Below, piece after piece: positions 9,871-19,493 of a stretch of DNA of 64,000 nucleotides (positions are counted from its first letter, which is position 1; every line of letters starts with the position of its first letter). Source of the stretch: Roseitalea sp. MMSF_3546 (GTDB lineage: Bacteria > Pseudomonadota > Alphaproteobacteria > Rhizobiales > Rhizobiaceae). The notes under the pieces are model-generated. The model was not told where the DNA came from, did not search any database, and saw only the letters and a list, made by a program, of their open reading frames with translations. The DNA lies in contig NZ_JASHKB010000020.1 of the NCBI RefSeq assembly GCF_030732865.1, positions 1 to 64,000 on the forward strand, read 5' to 3'. The position numbers and the translations under genes were made by a program.

Positions 9871-10425
9871 TTATCGGCTGCGCTTGCGGTCGTTCTGCTG
9901 GAACGCCAGCCGACCGTGATATTCGCAATAGGGTGACTTTTCCTCGCTGGAATGGCCGCAGAAGTAGAATTCTTCCGTCAGCGGGTCGCCATAGGGCCAC
10001 TTGCAGGTGTGTTCGTTCAGATCGATCAGCGGCAGCCGCTTGGGAATGGGCACAACGATATCCTCGATCGGCCGCAGATCGGGCGCCTGCAGCGCTTCGG
10101 CCTCGGCGTCCTGCTTGAGCGCCGTCGCCGCCATTGACCGGCCCACCGGCCCGCCGCCGCGCGGGGCGCCCGACGCATAGGCATGGGTGCGCATGCCGCC
10201 CCCATGGCCGCCGGGCGCCCCCATGGCCCGTCCCGAGGCCGGACGCTTTGGCTTGGTGGCGCTGGATTTGGTGGACTTTGCGCGGCCCGACAGCTTCAGT
10301 CGATGCACCTTGCCGATGACTGCGTTGCGGCTGACCCCGCCCAGCTTGGCCGCGATCTGGCTCGCGCTCAGCCCCTCGGTCCACAGTTTCTTGAGAAGTT
10401 CAACGCGATCGTCGGTCCAGCTCAC
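9871..10425 (-). CDS. gcrA: GcrA family cell cycle regulator
   Basis: GcrA is an alphaproteobacterial cofactor of sigma-70 that acts at promoters carrying CcrM-methylated GANTC sites. The protein starts with the diagnostic SWTDDRVELLKKLW and the helix-turn-helix SASQIAAKLGGVSRNAVIGK. A low-complexity linker follows, then a C-terminal domain with CKWPYG and the Cys/His set CGH..YCEYHGR. I place the start at GTG 10425 (CGGAGA 6 bases before), which makes the family-typical N-terminus VSWTDD; an in-frame ATG at 10491 would add 22 unmatched residues. The 184-residue length fits the family. Five GANTC sites lie in its upstream region. Confidence 0.92.
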   Translation of the reverse strand: MSWTDDRVELLKKLWTEGLSASQIAAKLGGVSRNAVIGKVHRLKLSGRAKSTKSSATKPKRPASGRAMGAPGGHGGGMRTHAYASGAPRGGGPVGRSMAATALKQDAEAEALQAPDLRPIEDIVVPIPKRLPLIDLNEHTCKWPYGDPLTEEFYFCGHSSEEKSPYCEYHGRLAFQQNDRKRSR

Positions 10426-10560
10426 GATAGTCTCCGTTTTCACTGGCAGAATCCGCCTCCGTTGCTCGGCTTCTTCAATCGAACCGGCCAAGATACGCGC
10501 GACGAGGAGACTAAAATCTGCGTGGGCTCCGCCCTTGCAGCCGAAGGTACAATAGCGGTT

Positions 10561-10596
10561 GACTCCAGTTCAAGAGTCCCCCCGAATCCCTGAATC
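10561..10596. promoter_or_regulatory. Cluster of four GANTC (CcrM) sites between gcrA and argD
   Basis: GANTC occurs at 10561 (GACTC), 10574 (GAGTC), 10584 (GAATC) and 10592 (GAATC): four sites in 36 bases. A fifth (GAATC) lies at 10449, between the cluster and the gcrA start. By base composition one would expect about one site per few hundred bases. The 357-base region 10426-10782 holds the divergent promoters of gcrA and argD; apart from this cluster and the argD promoter I see nothing else certain in it. The meaning for cell-cycle control is inferred. Confidence 0.6.
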
Positions 10597-10670
10597 GATT
10601 TTTGTCTTTTTCCCCAACTTGGCCTTTCGCGCCGCGCCGGGCCCGAAGGCCCCGCCTACGGCCCGCTCGA

Positions 10671-10699
10671 TTGACTATCACCGGCGTCCGGCCTATGCA
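10671..10699 (+). promoter_or_regulatory. Likely sigma-70 promoter of argD
   Basis: TTGACT (10671) and TATGCA (10694) are separated by 17 bases. The leader would be about 75 bases. In it, a short GCCGC/GCGGC stem (10705-10722) followed by CTTTTT could be a weak attenuator, but the stem is only 5 base pairs. Confidence 0.55.
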
Positions 10700-10782
10700 G
10701 GAGTGCCGCTCGCAAGGGCGGCCTTTTTCGTTTCCGCGATCGCCGATCCGGGTACCGTTTCACGCGGCGGGACACCAGCACG

Positions 10783-11985
10783 ATGAGCACGCCCTCACCG
10801 CAATTCGACACCTACACTCGCGCAGCGCTCACCGTCGGGCGCGGCGAGGGTGCCTGGCTCTACGATGTCGATGGCACCCGCTTTCTCGACTTCGGCTCGG
10901 GCATCGCCGTCAACGCGCTCGGCCATGCCCATCCGCATCTGGTCGAGGCGCTGACCGCGCAGGCGCGCAAGGTCTGGCACACCTCCAATCTTTACGAGAT
11001 CCCCGAGCAGACGCGGTTTGCCAGGCGCCTGGTCGAAGCGACCTTCGCCGACAAGGTGTTCTTCACCAGTTCGGGCGTCGAGGCGATCGAATGCGCCATC
11101 AAGACCGCGCGGCGCTATCACTATGTGCGCGGCAATCCGCAGCGCTACCGGATCATAACCGTCGAGGGCGCTTTTCACGGCCGCACCCTGGCGGCCATCG
11201 CCGCCGGCGGCCAGCCGAAATATCTCGAGGGCTTCGGCCCCAAGGTCGAGGGCTTCGACCAGGTTCCCTTCGGCGACCATGACGCCCTGCATGCGGCGAT
11301 CACCGGCGAGACCGCGGCCATCCTCGTCGAGCCGATCCAGGGCGAGGGCGGCCTGCGACCGATCCCGCTGCACTGCCTGAGGGGCCTGCGCGAGTTGTGC
11401 GACGAGCGCGGCATCCTGCTGGTGTTCGACGAGGTGCAGACAGGCATGGGCCGCACCGGCCGGCTGTTCGCCCATGAACATGCCGGCATCGCCCCCGACA
11501 TCATGGCGTCCGCAAAGGCGCTGGGCGGCGGTTTTCCGGTCGGCGCCTGCCTTGCCACCGAGGATGCGGCCAGCGGCATGACCGCCGGCGTGCACGGCAC
11601 CACCTATGGCGGCAATCCGCTGGCCATGGCCGTCGGCAATGCCGTGCTCGACGTGATGCTGGAGGAGGGTTTTCTTCAGGCCGTCGAGCGCAAGGCGCTG
11701 CGGCTCAAGCAGGGCCTTGCCTCGCTTGTCGACCGGTTTCCGGACATCTTCGCCGAGGTGCGCGGCACCGGCCTGCTGACCGGCGTCAAATGCGTCGTTC
11801 CGAACACCGAGGTGGTCGCTGCCCTGTTCGACGAACGCATGCTGGCCGTGCCGGCCGGCGACAATGTCGTGCGCGTGCTGCCGCCGTTGATCGCCAGCCA
11901 GGACGAGATCGTCGACGGCCTGGGCCGGCTCGAGGCCGCGGCCGCCACCCTGTCGCGCAATCGTCACAGCGAAGGCGTTGGATGA
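10783..11985 (+). CDS. argD: Acetylornithine aminotransferase
   Basis: Pyridoxal-phosphate enzyme that makes N-acetylornithine in arginine synthesis. Its 400 residues show the class III aminotransferase pattern: [15 protein letters not shown] near the N-terminus, the [14 protein letters not shown] cofactor loop, the [10 protein letters not shown] motif, [11 protein letters not shown], and Lys245 in [10 protein letters not shown] as the Schiff-base residue. The stop overlaps the argF start (ATGA), so the two are co-translated. argD paralogues are hard to separate by sequence; the argF neighbour supports this name. Confidence 0.92.
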   Translation: MSTPSPQFDTYTRAALTVGRGEGAWLYDVDGTRFLDFGSGIAVNALGHAHPHLVEALTAQARKVWHTSNLYEIPEQTRFARRLVEATFADKVFFTSSGVEAIECAIKTARRYHYVRGNPQRYRIITVEGAFHGRTLAAIAAGGQPKYLEGFGPKVEGFDQVPFGDHDALHAAITGETAAILVEPIQGEGGLRPIPLHCLRGLRELCDERGILLVFDEVQTGMGRTGRLFAHEHAGIAPDIMASAKALGGGFPVGACLATEDAASGMTAGVHGTTYGGNPLAMAVGNAVLDVMLEEGFLQAVERKALRLKQGLASLVDRFPDIFAEVRGTGLLTGVKCVVPNTEVVAALFDERMLAVPAGDNVVRVLPPLIASQDEIVDGLGRLEAAAATLSRNRHSEGVG

Positions 11986-12908
11986 CCGCCATGAATGTGC
12001 GCCACTTTCTCGACCTTTCCGAGGTCTCTGCATCCGACCTGCGCGCCATCATCGACGATGCGCGAACGACCAAGGGCGCGCTCAAGGCGGGCCAGGCCGA
12101 CCGGCCGCTGCAGGGCAAGACGCTCGCCATGATCTTCGAAAAGCCGTCCACGCGCACCCGCGTTTCCTTCGATGTCGGCATGCGCCAGCTCGGCGGCGAG
12201 ACGATCGTGTTGACCGGCGCGGAGATGCAGCTCGGACGCGACGAGACGATCGCCGACACCGCGCGCGTGCTCTCGCGCTATGTCGACATCATCATGATCC
12301 GCACCACCGAGCACGGCCGCCTGACCGAACTGGCCGAGGCGGCGACCGTGCCGGTCATCAACGGGCTGACCGACGACACCCATCCGTGCCAGATCATGGC
12401 CGACGTGATGACCTTCGAGGAGCATCGCGGCCCGATCGCCGGCAGGAAGCTGGCCTGGAGCGGCGACGGCAACAACGTGCTGCACTCAATGATCGAGGCG
12501 TCGGCGCGCTTCGGGTTCGACCTTTCCATCGCCGTGCCCGATGGCAACGAGCCGAACGCGACCTATATGTCGTGGGCGCGCGGCCAGGGCGGCCGGGTCG
12601 AGGTGACCCATGATCCTCGTCAGGCCGTGCGCGACGCCGATGCCGTGATCACCGACACCTGGGTTTCGATGGGCCAGGAGGATCGGGCGCGCGGCCACAA
12701 TGTGTTCATGCCCTATCAGGTCAACGAGGCGCTGATGGCGCAAGCGGGCGCCGATGCCCTGTTCATGCACTGCCTGCCGGCCCATCGCGGCGAGGAGGTG
12801 ACCAGCGCGGTCATCGACGGTCCCCGGTCCGTGGTTCTGGACGAGGCGGAAAACCGGCTGCATGTGCAAAAGGCGATCATCCGGTGGTGCCTTTCCGGCG
12901 CCGCCTGA
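11982..12908 (+). CDS. argF: Ornithine carbamoyltransferase
   Basis: Makes citrulline from ornithine and carbamoyl phosphate. The start ATG 11982 overlaps the argD stop. The 308-residue protein has the carbamoyl-phosphate site STRTR, the DDTHPCQ loop, the ornithine loop SMG (in DTWVSMGQE) and the [11 protein letters not shown] active-site segment. The length is normal for an anabolic enzyme. A possible alternative start is ATG 11991. hslO follows at 27 bases and may belong to the same transcript. Confidence 0.95.
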   Translation: MTAMNVRHFLDLSEVSASDLRAIIDDARTTKGALKAGQADRPLQGKTLAMIFEKPSTRTRVSFDVGMRQLGGETIVLTGAEMQLGRDETIADTARVLSRYVDIIMIRTTEHGRLTELAEAATVPVINGLTDDTHPCQIMADVMTFEEHRGPIAGRKLAWSGDGNNVLHSMIEASARFGFDLSIAVPDGNEPNATYMSWARGQGGRVEVTHDPRQAVRDADAVITDTWVSMGQEDRARGHNVFMPYQVNEALMAQAGADALFMHCLPAHRGEEVTSAVIDGPRSVVLDEAENRLHVQKAIIRWCLSGAA

Positions 12909-12935
12909 GACGGGCGCAGACGGAAAGCGGAAGAA

Positions 12936-13948
12936 ATGAGCAATCCCCTTTCGAAGCCGGCCGGGATCGACGTCACCGGCGGTCCGGCCCCCGTGGGCCT
13001 TGACGCCGTCGTGCCGTTCTCGGTCGATGCGCTGGAAGCGCGCGGCCGTGCGGTGCTGCTGGGCGATGCGCTCGATGCGGTGCTGGCACGCCATGACTAT
13101 CCCGAGCCGGTTGCGCGGCTGCTCGGCGAGATGGTCGTGCTCACGGTGCTGCTCGGCACCTCGCTCAAGTTCAGCGGCAAGTTCATCGTGCAGGCCCAGA
13201 CCGACGGTCCGGTCTCGCTGCTCGTCGTCGACTTCGTCACTCCCGACCGCATTCGTGGCTATGCCCGTTTCGACGCCGACGCCGTCGGCGCGGCGGTCGC
13301 GACCGGCCCGAGGACCTGCTGGGCGAAGGCACGCTGGCGCTGACCGTCGACCAGGGCGCGCACATGCACCGCTACCAGGGGATCGTGCAGCTCGACGGCG
13401 CCTCGCTCGAGGAGATCGCGCGCAACTATTTCCGCCAGTCCGAGCAACTGCCGACCGAGTTGCGCCTTGCCGTCGGCCGCCAGAGCCTGCGCGGCGCCGA
13501 CGGGCAGATGCACCGGTCCTGGCGCGCCGGCGGCGTGCTGGTCCAGTTTCTGCCAGAAGCACCCGAGCGCATGCGCGCGCCCGATCTGCATCCGGGCGAG
13601 GTGCCCGAGGGCGCGGTCGTCGACGAGGTCGAGGACGACGACGCCTGGGCCGAGGTCAAGGCGCTGGTCGGCACGGTCGACGACGACGAACTGGTCGACG
13701 AGGCGGTCGGCGTTCACGCGCTCCTTTACCGGCTGTTCCACGAACGCGGCGTGCGTGTTTACGACCCGCAGGACGTGCGCGAGCAATGCACCTGCTCGCG
13801 CGACCGGGTGCGCGCGGTGCTCGCCTCGCTTTCGGACGAAGACCGTGCCGAGGCGGCCCAGGACGGCACGATCGCGATCAAGTGCGAATTCTGCTCGACC
13901 GTCTACGAATTCGACAAGGACGATACGGGACAGAGCGAAGCCGGCTAG
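12936..13948 (+). pseudogene. hslO: Hsp33 family redox-regulated chaperone, reading frame broken by a -1 shift
   Basis: Hsp33 holds unfolding proteins during oxidative stress. The first part (12936 to about 13306) covers the N-terminal substrate domain up to DADAVGAAVATG. The rest (about 13310-13948, two reading-frame positions away) covers EDLLGEGTLALTVDQ to the C-terminus. Adding one C to the CCC at 13307-13309 joins them as ATGPEDLLGEG with no other defect. The zinc/redox switch is intact: CTC, then CEFC 28 residues later. Both parts look under normal coding constraint, so this is either a sequencing or assembly error or a very recent mutation. No classic slippery heptamer is present. Confidence 0.85.
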
Positions 13949-13987
13949 CGTCGCAAGGCCGAATGCACCGGGCGCGGACCGCGCGCA

Positions 13988-14018
13988 TTGATCCGAAGCC
14001 GCCCCTGGCGGGTATAAT
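13988..14018 (+). promoter_or_regulatory. Likely promoter of the RND efflux operon
   Basis: A perfect -10 box TATAAT lies at 14013-14018, with TTGATC at 13988-13993 as a -35 (19-base spacer, slightly long). It is 63 bases before the membrane-fusion gene. Just downstream, ACAA...TTGT (14021-14036) forms a weak imperfect dyad; no regulator gene is adjacent. Confidence 0.55.
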
Positions 14019-14081
14019 GGACAAACTTTAACTTGTACCGCCCGCGGCTATCCTTAGTTTCGAGGCCGAGAGGTTCGCTTC

Positions 14082-15497
14082 ATGCTCAAATCCCTGCACG
14101 AGCCCCGTGGCGATGCCGCAACGACCGATGGCGATCGCGACCGGCCGCCTCCGGCCACCGGCCCGCGAACGTCGGTGACGCTTGCGCGCGCGATCGTGCA
14201 GGCGGCGCTGATGCTCGCCATTCTCGCCGGCTCCTATGTGGTCATGAACCGCCTGATCGCCGCCGCGCCCGAGCGCACCGCTCGCCCGCAATTCGAGGTG
14301 TCGCTGCCGGTCGCCGCGACGACCGTCGCCCTCGCGGACCAGCGACCGACCGTGCGCCTTTACGGCGAGGTGGCCTCGGCCCGTGCCATCGACATTCGCC
14401 CGGCGGTCTCCGGCGAGGTCACCGAAGTCCATCCCGACCTGTCGGCCGGCCAGTCCGTCGCCCAGGGCGAGGTTCTGTTCGCCATCGATCCCTTCGATCT
14501 CGAGGTTGCCCTGGCCGAGGCGCGTGCCAACCTGGCGCAGACAGAGGCCACCATCGCCGAAAATCGCGCTCGTCTTGCCTCCGAACGCGCCCAGCGCGAC
14601 ATCGCCGAGCAGCAACTGGCCCTGGCCCGCACCGATCTCGAGCGCGCCCGGCAGCTGAGCGAGAACGGCACGCTGACCGCCAAGCAGGTCGAGGATCGCG
14701 AGCTCATCGTCTCCCAGCGCGAGCAGGCCGTCTCCCAGCGCGTCAACAACATCGCCATCGAGCAGGCCCGGCTCGCGCAGCAGAGCGCCGTGCGCGACCG
14801 CCAGCAACTGGGCGTCCAGCGCGCCCGGCGCAATCTCGAGGACTCGAGGGTGCGCGCGCCCTTTTCGGGCGTGGTGCGCTCCTCGACCGTTGAGGTCGGC
14901 CGCATCGTCGCCGCCAACGATGTCGCCGTCGCCCTTTATGACGACACCGCGCTCGACGTGCGCTTTACCCTCACCGACAGCCAGTATGGCCGGATCGCCA
15001 CCGATACCGATCCGCTGATCGGCCGCCAGGTCGACATCGTCTGGACCGTCGGCGGCGTCGATTACGACTATACCGGGACCGTCACGCGCATCGGCGCGGA
15101 CATCGCGGCCGACCGCGGCGGTGTCGACGTCTTCGCGCGCCTGGCCCCGTCCGATGCGCCGGTGCAGCTTCGCCCCGGTGCCTTCGTCGAGGTCGCCGTG
15201 CCCGACCGGCTCTACCGCAATGCGGCGCGTGTGCCCGAAACCGCGCTTTATGGCACCGACACCGTCTATGTCATCGCCGATGGCGCCCTTCACAGCCGCG
15301 AGGTGACGCTCGGTGCCTTCGATGGCGCCGACGCGATCATCTCGCACGGGCTGGTCGACGGCGAGCGCGTGCTGACCACGCGGCTTTCCAATGTCGAGGA
15401 CGGTCTGAAGGTCACCGTGCCCGGCCAGGCGCCGCCGGAAGGCGACGGACCCGTGGCCGGCGGCGGTCGACCCGCGGCTGACGGCGAGGAAGGCTGA
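14082..15497 (+). CDS. RND efflux system periplasmic adaptor subunit
   Basis: Membrane-fusion protein linking an inner-membrane RND pump to an outer-membrane channel. The 471-residue protein has an N-terminal membrane anchor (about residues 38-60, ALMLAILAGSYVVM) and a barrel-sandwich half-lipoyl motif (VSGEVTEVHPDLSAGQSVAQGEVLFAIDP, shown by its GQSV..G pattern). A long Gln/Ala/Arg/Glu-rich coiled-coil hairpin follows (about 145-255), then the second lipoyl half (RVRAPFSGVV) and a beta-barrel. GAGAGG precedes the ATG. Only 3 bases separate it from the pump gene. No outer-membrane channel gene is nearby. Substrate unknown. Confidence 0.9.
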   Translation: MLKSLHEPRGDAATTDGDRDRPPPATGPRTSVTLARAIVQAALMLAILAGSYVVMNRLIAAAPERTARPQFEVSLPVAATTVALADQRPTVRLYGEVASARAIDIRPAVSGEVTEVHPDLSAGQSVAQGEVLFAIDPFDLEVALAEARANLAQTEATIAENRARLASERAQRDIAEQQLALARTDLERARQLSENGTLTAKQVEDRELIVSQREQAVSQRVNNIAIEQARLAQQSAVRDRQQLGVQRARRNLEDSRVRAPFSGVVRSSTVEVGRIVAANDVAVALYDDTALDVRFTLTDSQYGRIATDTDPLIGRQVDIVWTVGGVDYDYTGTVTRIGADIAADRGGVDVFARLAPSDAPVQLRPGAFVEVAVPDRLYRNAARVPETALYGTDTVYVIADGALHSREVTLGAFDGADAIISHGLVDGERVLTTRLSNVEDGLKVTVPGQAPPEGDGPVAGGGRPAADGEEG

Positions 15498-15500
15498 GCC

Positions 15501-18500
15501 GTGGCCCCGCGCGCCCCCGACAATGCCTCGCCACGCGGCCTGATCGGCGCGTTCTTGCGCCACAACAACGCCGCCAACCTGCTGATGGTGCTGATGATCC
15601 TGTTCGGCATCTTCGCCCTGGCGCGGATCAACACGCAGTTCTTCCCGACCATCCAGACCGATACTGTGTCGGTCTCCATCGCCTGGTCCGGCGCCAGCGC
15701 CGAGGATGTCGAGCGCAACGTGCTGGCGGTCGCCGAACCGGCCCTGCGCTTCATCGAGGGCGTCAAGGAGATGAACTCCTACGCCCGCGAGGGATCGGGC
15801 TCGATCCGGCTCGAATTCCGCGAGGGCGCGGACATGACCCAGGCGGTCGCCGACGTCGAGGAGGCCGCGCGCGCCATCGGCAATCTGCCCGAGGGCGACG
15901 AGGATCCGCAAGTGACGACCGGCCAGTGGTTCGACCGCGTCGCCTCGATCTCCATCGGCGGCGATGTCGGCGAAGCGACATTGCGCCAGTGGGCCAAGCG
16001 CATCCGCGACGACCTGATCGCGCGCGGCATCGACAAGGTGTCGTTCACCGGCATGCGCGATCCCGAATTGCAGGTGGTCGTGCCCGAACGCGAATTGCGG
16101 CGCCTCGATCTGACGGTCGACGACGTCTCGCGCGCGATCGCGGCCAATTCGCGCGATCTTCCCTCGGGCAATCTCGACGGCGTCATCGAGCGGCAATTGC
16201 GAACCGTGGCCGATGTCGGCTCGGCGCGTGCGCTTGGCGAGGTCGAGGTCCGGTCCTTCGCAAGCGGCGAGAAGGTGCTGCTCGGCGAGATCGCCCAGAT
16301 CCGCGACGGCTTCGAGGATGGCTCCATTCAGGGGTTTTCCAGGACCTATCCGGCGATCGAGATCGACGTGCAATCGACCGCCACCGCCGACACGCTGACC
16401 ACCAACGCGATCCTGCAGGACTATGTGGCCGAGATCCGCCCGCAGCTTCCGGCAAATCTGGAATTGCAGGTCTATGAGGTGCGCGCGGACGCGCTCAACG
16501 AGCGCATCATGCTGCTGGTCAAGAACGGCCTTGGCGGGCTCGTCATCGTGCTGGTCGTGCTGTTCGCCTTCCTGCACGCGCGCATCGCGGTCTGGGTCGC
16601 GGCGGGCATCCCGGTGGCACTGCTGGCCACGGTCGGGCTGATGTATGTCTTCGGCGAGACCATCAACATGTTCTCGCTGTTCGCGCTCATCATGATGCTC
16701 GGCGTGATCGTCGACGACGCGATCGTGGTGGGCGAACACACCGACACGCGCCTGGCCATGGGCGACGACCCGATCACCGCGGCCGAAAACGGTGTCGGCG
16801 CGATGTTCACGCCGGTCACCGCCGCGCTCGCCACCACCATCGCCACCTTCGCGCCGCTGTTCATGATCGGCGGCACGATGGGACAGATCATGTCGGTCCT
16901 GCCGATGGTCGTCATCGCCGTGGCCATCGCCTCCATCGTCGAATGCTTCTTCATCCTGCCGGGCCATATCAGCCATGCGCTTGACGGCCGCCGGGCGCCG
17001 CGCTGGTCGCACTGGCGCGTCTTCATCGTCGCGCTTGTCGTGACGCTGTTCCTGGCCGCCTTCTTCACCCGCGCCGGCGGCGAGGGCGGCGTGGCGGCCT
17101 CGCTGGGCATGCTCGCCGCGCTCGATCAATGGCGCCTTTCCGTCAGCCCGCTTGTCTTCGGTGCGGTGGCGGCATCGCTGGCGCTGGTGCTTGCGGTGCT
17201 GGTAGAACTGGCGCTTTACGCCATGCGCGTCGGCTTCGGCGCGCGGCGACGGCCCTACGATCCGGACGAACTGCCCGAGGATGGCTGGTTTCGCCGCAAT
17301 TTCGATGCCGGCTTCGACTGGGTCCGGCGCGGCCCGTTCGCCTATCTGGTCGGTCTGTCGTTCAACTGGCGCTATGTGACGATCGCCATGGCCATCGGCC
17401 TGATCATGGTCTTTGCCTGGGGCCTTCGCGCCGGCGGCCATGTCGGTTTCGTCTTCTTTCCCTCGCCTGAATCGGACTCGATCTCCGGTTCGGTGATCAT
17501 GCATCCGGGCACGCCCGAAGCCGAGGCCATCGAGGCGGTGCGACAGTTCGAGCTGGCACTGCAGCGCGCCGAGGACAGGCTGACCGCCGACAATGGCGAG
17601 CAACTGATCGATGCGGTGTTCGTCACGCTGGGCTCGTCGGGGCGGTCGCAGGGCGACAATCTGGCGCGCATCAAGGTGCAGCTCACCCTGTCCGAGCGCC
17701 GCAGCGTGCGCACGCCCCAGATCGTGCGTGCCTGGCAGGCCGAGGCGCCCGAACTGCCTTCCGTGCGTCGCTTTGCCGTCCGCCAGGCGCGTGGCGGCCC
17801 GCCCGGCGCCGATATCGATGTCGAGCTCAGGGGCGAGTCCATCGCCGTGCTCAAGCAGGCCGCCGTCGACGTCACCAACATCGTCGCCGCCATACCGGGC
17901 GTCTCCGGCGTCGAGGACGATCTGCCCTACGGCAAGCCCGAGCTCGTCATGACGCTGACCGCGCGCGGCGCCGCGCTCGGCTTCTCGCTCGACGAGGTCG
18001 GCACGCAGGTCCGCAACGCCGTCGAGGGCATGGTGCCGCGCCGGTTTGCGCGCGGCGACGACGAGGTGGCCATCCGGGTCACCAAGGCGATGGCGCAGGA
18101 AGGAACGGCCGCGCTGCGTTCGATGATGCTAACCGCGCCGGGCGGCAACGCCGTGCCGCTGGCCGAGGTGGTCGAGATGCGCGAGCAGCAGGGCTTTTCG
18201 GCGATCCAGCGCAAGGACGGCAAGACGACGATCTCGGTGACCGGCGAGATCGACGCGGCGATCAACACGACCGATGGCGTCGTCGACCGGCTGGTCAGTT
18301 CGGGCGCGCTCGACACCGTCGCCCGGCAATACGGCATCGAATACGCCTTCGGAGGCCGCAGCCAGGAGCAGCGCGAGGCCTTCCGCGATCTTGGCTTTGG
18401 CACGCTGGTCGCGCTCAGCGTGATCTACATCATCCTGGCCTGGGTGTTCGGCAGCTATTTCCGGCCCTTTGCGGTCATGGCCATCATCCCCTTCGGCGTG

Positions 18501-18935
18501 GTCGGTGCCGTGGTCGGCCATTGGCTGATGGGCTATCAGCTCACCATGCTGTCGATGATCGGCCTGCTCGGCCTGGCCGGCATCCTGGTCAACGATTCCA
18601 TCATCCTGGTCACGCGGCTCGACGAGCGCCTGCGCGGCGGCGAGGACATCCGCACCGCGGCGGTCGGCGCGAGCTGCGACCGGTTCCGCGCCGTTCTGCT
18701 GACCTCGCTGACCACCATTGGCGGCCTGATCCCGCTTCTGTTCGAGACCTCGCTGCAGGCGCAGTTCCTGCTGCCCATGGCGATCACCATGGTGTTCGGC
18801 CTGGCCACGGCAACGCTTCTGGTGCTGTTCCTGGTGCCGGCCTTCATCGGCATCGGCGATGATGTCCGCGGTGCACTGGTCGCCATCTATGGCGATCGCC
18901 GCCGCACCGGGCCGCAAGCGCTGCCCGGCGAGTGA
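15501..18935 (+). CDS. RND efflux pump permease with an enlarged TM6-TM7 linker
   Basis: Proton-driven AcrB-family exporter. The 1144-residue protein starts at GTG 15501. It has the first membrane helix at about 25-45, two large periplasmic loops and the TM4 acidic pair in GVIVDDAIVVGE (about residue 404) used for proton coupling. A matching second half ends in LLVLFLVPAFIG. It is about 100 residues longer than AcrB. Between the usual TM6 and TM7 there are two further hydrophobic stretches (about residues 503-520 and 550-575) followed by a basic, acidic linker. The substrate cannot be predicted; it is coupled to the adaptor gene just upstream. Confidence 0.9.
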   Translation: MAPRAPDNASPRGLIGAFLRHNNAANLLMVLMILFGIFALARINTQFFPTIQTDTVSVSIAWSGASAEDVERNVLAVAEPALRFIEGVKEMNSYAREGSGSIRLEFREGADMTQAVADVEEAARAIGNLPEGDEDPQVTTGQWFDRVASISIGGDVGEATLRQWAKRIRDDLIARGIDKVSFTGMRDPELQVVVPERELRRLDLTVDDVSRAIAANSRDLPSGNLDGVIERQLRTVADVGSARALGEVEVRSFASGEKVLLGEIAQIRDGFEDGSIQGFSRTYPAIEIDVQSTATADTLTTNAILQDYVAEIRPQLPANLELQVYEVRADALNERIMLLVKNGLGGLVIVLVVLFAFLHARIAVWVAAGIPVALLATVGLMYVFGETINMFSLFALIMMLGVIVDDAIVVGEHTDTRLAMGDDPITAAENGVGAMFTPVTAALATTIATFAPLFMIGGTMGQIMSVLPMVVIAVAIASIVECFFILPGHISHALDGRRAPRWSHWRVFIVALVVTLFLAAFFTRAGGEGGVAASLGMLAALDQWRLSVSPLVFGAVAASLALVLAVLVELALYAMRVGFGARRRPYDPDELPEDGWFRRNFDAGFDWVRRGPFAYLVGLSFNWRYVTIAMAIGLIMVFAWGLRAGGHVGFVFFPSPESDSISGSVIMHPGTPEAEAIEAVRQFELALQRAEDRLTADNGEQLIDAVFVTLGSSGRSQGDNLARIKVQLTLSERRSVRTPQIVRAWQAEAPELPSVRRFAVRQARGGPPGADIDVELRGESIAVLKQAAVDVTNIVAAIPGVSGVEDDLPYGKPELVMTLTARGAALGFSLDEVGTQVRNAVEGMVPRRFARGDDEVAIRVTKAMAQEGTAALRSMMLTAPGGNAVPLAEVVEMREQQGFSAIQRKDGKTTISVTGEIDAAINTTDGVVDRLVSSGALDTVARQYGIEYAFGGRSQEQREAFRDLGFGTLVALSVIYIILAWVFGSYFRPFAVMAIIPFGVVGAVVGHWLMGYQLTMLSMIGLLGLAGILVNDSIILVTRLDERLRGGEDIRTAAVGASCDRFRAVLLTSLTTIGGLIPLLFETSLQAQFLLPMAITMVFGLATATLLVLFLVPAFIGIGDDVRGALVAIYGDRRRTGPQALPGE

Positions 18936-18951
18936 ACCGGCCGGTGTCCGC

Positions 18952-19344
18952 TCAGTTGATCGTGCGCACCGCGTTGGGGATGTCGAGCGAGAACGCCGGC
19001 ACCCGGGCGCGCACGATGCCGCCGCTCTGCCGGCGCAGCACGTAATGGCCGACCATCGTGCCCGACGGCGTGTTGAGCGGGCAGCCGGAGGTGTACTGGA
19101 AGCTGTCGCCGGGCGACAGCACGGGCTTTTCGCCGATCACGCCCGGACCGCTCACCTCTTCCACCTGGCCAACGGCGTTTGTGATGCGCCAGTAGCGGCT
19201 TTCGAGCTGGACCGTGTCGGCCGAATGGTTGGCGATGACCACCGTGTAGGCCCAGAACCAGCGGCCTTCCTCCGGATCGGATTCCTGGTCGAGGAAATCC
19301 GGCCGCACGGTGATTTCGATCCCGTCTGTCGTCTCGCGATACAT
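18952..19344 (-). CDS. apaG: ApaG family protein (Co2+/Mg2+ efflux-associated fold)
   Basis: Small cytosolic beta-sandwich protein of the ApaG/F-box-associated family; its exact biochemical role is not settled. The start ATG at 19344 gives 130 residues, the family length, beginning MYRETTDGIEITV. The conserved core follows: WAYTVVIANH, ESRYWRITNA, GPGVIGEKPVLSPGD and FQYTSGCPLNTPSGTMVGHY. An open frame extends upstream to 19488 but adds no family sequence. It converges on the RND pump gene with 16 bases between. Confidence 0.93.
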   Translation of the reverse strand: MYRETTDGIEITVRPDFLDQESDPEEGRWFWAYTVVIANHSADTVQLESRYWRITNAVGQVEEVSGPGVIGEKPVLSPGDSFQYTSGCPLNTPSGTMVGHYVLRRQSGGIVRARVPAFSLDIPNAVRTIN

Positions 19345-19493
19345 GGTTCCAGAGTATCCAAACCCGATGCGCGCGCAAGGCGGCGAGCCACGCGAAAGTG
19401 AGCGGTATTGATGGCAGCACCGTGAAAGCCGGCGCTGACTTGCGGGCTCGTCTGGCCTATCTGAACTGCGTCCGATCCAAGTGAGCACGCACC

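Noticed and set aside
10426-10491. Earlier ATG start for gcrA
   Set aside because: The 22 extra residues do not match GcrA proteins, while the GTG at 10425 gives the family N-terminus and has a good ribosome site.
10705-10728. Terminator in the argD leader
   Set aside because: Stem is only 5 base pairs with an 8-base loop, too weak to call although a T-tract follows.
13300-13330. Programmed ribosomal frameshifting in hslO
   Set aside because: No slippery heptamer or strong downstream structure is apparent, and Hsp33 is not known to use frameshifting.
14021-14036. TetR-type operator at the RND promoter
   Set aside because: Only ACAA/TTGT of the 16-base dyad pair well and no TetR gene is adjacent.
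14028-17603. Long open frame of 1191 codons on the minus strand across the RND genes
   Set aside because: It lies antisense to two clearly recognised efflux genes, shows only Asp/His/Arg/Gly-rich low-complexity translation and has no family motif. Such frames arise in G+C-rich coding DNA.
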